Source of the DNA: Breviolum minutum Mf 1.05b.01
Lineage: Eukaryota; Sar; Dinophyceae; Suessiales; Symbiodiniaceae
DNA length: 64,000 bases
Direction: 5' to 3'
NCBI GenBank assembly: GCA_000507305.1
Contig: DF239168.1
Location: 262,498-326,497 of the forward strand
Positions 61,219-64,000 of this stretch are shown here, piece by piece (within the stretch, counting starts at the first letter, position 1; every line of letters starts with the position of its first letter). Position numbers and translations under genes: made by a program. Under the pieces are notes generated by a model. That model searched no databases. It saw only the letters and a program-made list of their open reading frames with translations, and was not told the DNA's origin.

Positions 61219-62296
61219 ATGTCAGAAAGGCTCAACATCCATCCAGCATCCTCCGCCAAACGCAGCCAACCGTGGTAGGTCTGAGTCCTTAGCCAACTCG
61301 GGTAGGTAGTTTGGTGCTCAAACCGTGGATATCATTGGATTCTTAAAGGAAAGTTCAAAGCGACATGTCTACCTTCCGGGGTACTTACAAAATAGATGTT
61401 TACACATAGATATGTTTGCATTGATATTTATATTATATATAGTTTATCCTATGTTCCACGACAAAAAGGCAACAATAACCACTAACGGAAAGAATGGGGT
61501 CCCTTTGTATGCTGTTTAGATTTCCACTCAAAAAAAAGATCAACATCTCTGAGAAACGGGCTCTGCAAGGATCACCTGTCATGACTCATTCTAAACTATG
61601 AAAGTTTGGATTTCTTCCGCTGCGGCTGCTACTTTGGAGAACTTACCAACAAAATGAAAGCGTGGAAGGGCAATACGATTATCTACAATATTCTCATCAT
61701 CCAAAACATTATGTCTGAATTATTCTGCTCTTACTGCAACAGCAACAACAGACAAGACTCCCTTACGATTCTTGAAATTGGGATCACAGTTTCCCACAGG
61801 TGCGGTCTACCCATCTGAACCTCTCCAAAGCGCCGAGCACTGATGATGTTGGCCGAAGTGGAGGGTGCCGAACGCACCGCGACGCTGGGCTGGAAAACCA
61901 CCTCCAGCATTCATAGCATCCATGCATTGTATCATTGTCATTGTACACCTACCTCATCTACCTATAATTCTACCTATAATAGGTAATCTGGCTGGACTTT
62001 TTGCTGCTGTTTTTGCCTATTCTGCCATGCTGGATGCATAGATTTTGGCCATCATGTATATCAAGCCTGCTTTGCATTCTCCATCGAACCCAAGAATCTC
62101 CCAGTTCTACCCCACCCAGAATGAATGCAACAACATCTTTACCTCAGTTACCAGCTGTACTTTTGCTGGATGTCTCTTTCCCTTCGTCAACCAACTTTTG
62201 ATTTTCCAAGATGTACCATGTATTTGCTCTTGCTTGTCACAAGTAGCTCACCTCAAAGGGTTGTGGTCCTGCATTCGTCAAAATCTCAGTCGCCAT
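61219..62296 (-). CDS. 5' exons of a protein with an SH3b-like domain
   Basis: Exon 62296-62252 (ATG, MATEILTNAGPQPFE, donor GTGAGC) joins in phase 0 to 61901-61821 (VVFQPSVAVRSAPSTSANI, then ISARRFGE). A further exon from 61280 to about 61219 reads TYHGWLRLAEDAGWMLSL. The order V-x-V-R-x-x-P-S, then R-R-x-G-E, then G-W-L-R-L and G-W-M-L matches the bacterial-type SH3 (SH3b) pattern common in dinoflagellate proteins. SH3b domains bind peptide or glycan ligands; the substrate here is unknown. Downstream exons to 57229 may belong to it. Confidence 0.5.
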
Positions 62297-62881
62297 GGGT
62301 ACGCTGGGCCCTAAGCGTCGCAACAACCTTAGTGGTGACTTGCAAGTCCAGGTACATTCCTTGGAGATGCAAAGGATCCTAATTGTTAATTTAGATGTAT
62401 CGCATCACAATTCAAAAAAAATGCGGATGAGTTTTTTGCTTCTTGAGGATGACATTTCTTTCCGTGCAGGACATCCGGATTTCGTTTGTAGCTAAGGCTC
62501 AAACTGTCCCAAACCTAGCTTACCTTGACAGTCCTTGTCGAAAGGCACCAGAAAACACGACAATGGTCTTTCGAACCAAAAAGTTAAAAAAGCATTCCAA
62601 TCGTTTCAAACTCAAGAGTTGTGGCTTTGTGACCATTTTGTCTTAGCTACTTTTCAACCAGCAAGTTTCATTGTTTCTCGTTGTTCTCAAAACTTGGTAC
62701 CTCCAACATGTTGTTTTCATAACCTGTCTGATTCCACTTTCTGACCAGCAATTCACCAATAAGAAACATTTGTTATAGTGGTTGTTCAACGTTGTTCATG
62801 CCAAAAGCAAGTAATTTGCTAGTAAAAAGTCAGCGACACAATCCTCATGTGCCATCATCGATCCACATGCATCATAATTCA
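62297..62881. other. Intergenic region between two minus-strand genes
   Basis: About 585 bp between the stop at 62882 and the ATG at 62296. Plus-strand frames here are antisense noise. Confidence 0.4.
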
Positions 62882-63589
62882 TCATAGCTGATAGGTCATG
62901 ATTGGGTTGTGTTGGATATCCCCAAACAGCATTTTTTGCAGGTCGTCCTTGGCACACCAACCAGCCTGCGTAAACATTTGCAGAACTTGGAAACCTTACT
63001 ACAGTAAAATAAGTAACCAAAAAACTACTGTGCTTGTTGAATCTTGTTGACCTCATGATCTACCTTCACTATGATTTGGCTATGAGATTGTCGAACTTTT
63101 GCAAGCACTATCTTCTTGGAAATCTTTCCAGTCTGAGTTTCCGAGATGTTCTTAGCACCTTTGAAAGACAATGATGTCAAATGCAGCCTGGTCTGGAAGC
63201 TTCAGAAAACCATCGAAGGTTTCTTCCACGCTCTCGATGATCTCCCCTTTGTCCTGCTAAGCAAAAGGAGATCAGGGTGAGGTGAGGACATGGCTCTAAC
63301 ATGATTCGAGAAGACTAGAAGGACATGAAGATCTGCGAGTTTCCCATCCTCATCATCATCCTGATACTACAACAACAAAAGCATCACTAGTATATAGTAG
63401 TACTGTTGGTGGTGGTGGTCGTAGTAGTACCAGTAGTCGTAGTAGTGGTAGTAGTACTAGCCAATCATCATATATCATCATTGCCTTCCCACCTCTCAAT
63501 GCCATTCTGAAAAATCTCCGCACCTTCCTAGCCACCGCCCGTGCGCCCAGTGAAGGAGCGTCTCGGATCATGGCCAGGTCATGCAGGAC
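62882..63589 (-). CDS. 3' exons of an unrecognised gene ending at 62882
   Basis: Exons 63589-63493 (VLHDLAMIRDAPSLGARAV, then RKVRRFFRMAL), 63253-63211 (DKGEIIESVEETFD), 63158-63064 (AKNISETQTGKISKKIVLA) and the terminal 62965-62882 (AGWCAKDDLQKMLFGDIQH, then stop). The last three join with matching phases. The intron 63210-63159 is only 52 bp. One exon is missing between 63493 and 63253. The stretch SETQTGKISKK resembles the C-terminal Lys motif of adenylate-forming enzymes, but the rest does not fit, so I leave it unnamed. Confidence 0.5.
63394..63460. repeat. (GTA/GTG)n trinucleotide-rich tract
   Basis: Interrupted GTAGTAGT and GGTGGTGGT units in an intron of the minus-strand gene. Confidence 0.8.
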
Positions 63590-63710
63590 CTGAAAAGAAA
63601 CGGCCTTCGCAAAAAGGTACAGTCAAAATGGACGTTTGATTGTGAGATTAGATGATCAAAGGAAGTTTGGATGAGAAACTTCCGAGTTACGAACTTTTAA
63701 ACATGCTGCA

Positions 63711-64000
63711 AGTAATAGATTCGTACTGTAATAGATTCGTAATGTACGCGATTCGTAAAGTCATAGATTCGTAATGCGATTCGTAAAGTCATAGATTCGT
63801 AAAGTGATAGATTCGCAAAGTAATAGATTCGCAAAGTAATAGATTCGTCAAGTGATAGATTCGCAAAGTGATAGATTCGTCAAGTGATAGATTCGTCAAG
63901 TGATAGATTCGTACAGTCCTAGATTCGTAAAGTGATGGATTCGTAAAGTGATAGATTCGTAAAGTGATAGATTCGTACAGTCCTAGATTCGTAAAGTAAC
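63711..64000. repeat. 16-bp tandem repeat (minisatellite), continues past the window
   Basis: The unit AGTGATAGATTCGTAA is repeated about 18 times with variants (AGTAAT, AGTCCT, AGTCAT, TTCGCAA). The left units are more divergent and some are shortened; the right units are more uniform. The array is cut by the window end. Confidence 0.95.

Noticed and set aside
63064..63158. Adenylate-forming enzyme C-terminus (TGKISKK)
   Set aside because: The short Lys motif fits, but the exons before and after do not resemble acyl-CoA synthetases or related enzymes.
1..64000. Reverse transcriptase, transposase, viral genes, tRNA, rRNA or CRISPR
   Set aside because: No catalytic motifs, cloverleaf with recognisable boxes, or regularly spaced repeats of that kind were seen on either strand.

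Overview
The window is nuclear DNA of a eukaryote, most likely a dinoflagellate (Symbiodiniaceae-like). The evidence is many short coding exons separated by T-rich introns, frequent GC-AG and some GA-AG introns besides GT-AG, exon junctions of the form AG|G, and long blocks of genes on one strand. It contains no operons, ribosome binding sites, CRISPR arrays or recognisable tRNA/rRNA genes. Gene models were built by hand from reading frame, splice sites and exon phase. They are solid where phases agree and marked tentative elsewhere.

Layout: every gene I can support from 1 to about 38.8 kb reads on the + strand, and almost every one from 40.6 to 64 kb reads on the - strand, so the two blocks converge. 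Between them (39.65-40.45 kb) lies an extremely AT-rich island with 188 consecutive A/T-only bases.

Plus block: a small unrecognised gene with a possible winged-helix exon (0.2-1.8 kb); a gene ending at 3876 with an HhH-like C-terminus; scattered exons from 4.9 to 9.1 kb; an Ala-rich protein gene (10.1-13.46 kb); a protein kinase with a Chk2-like DFGHSK motif (14.9-20.2 kb); a tomosyn/STXBP5-like syntaxin-binding protein with C-terminal R-SNARE (20.7-28.5 kb); a gene with a possible PH-domain tail (29-29.7 kb); a gene with charged helical exons ending at 33705; a further gene ending at 37778; and a small two-exon candidate ending near 38772.

Minus block, in order of transcription: an unrecognised gene ending at 62882; a gene starting at 62296 with an SH3b-like domain; a coiled-coil and Ala/Arg-rich exon set ending at 57229; a complete five-exon leucine-rich-repeat gene (56870 to 54240, 464 residues); a multi-exon unrecognised gene (52774 to 48821); weaker exons from 48.4 to 46.7 kb; and an EF-hand gene ending at 40620.

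Other structures: a dispersed MITE-like hairpin family with three copies (10.0, 19.4 and 55.7 kb), a separate hairpin at 35.7 kb, several microsatellites, and a 16-bp tandem repeat that runs off the right end. The kinase and the tomosyn homologue are the best-supported functional calls. They are neighbours on one strand, but nothing in the sequence shows they work together.
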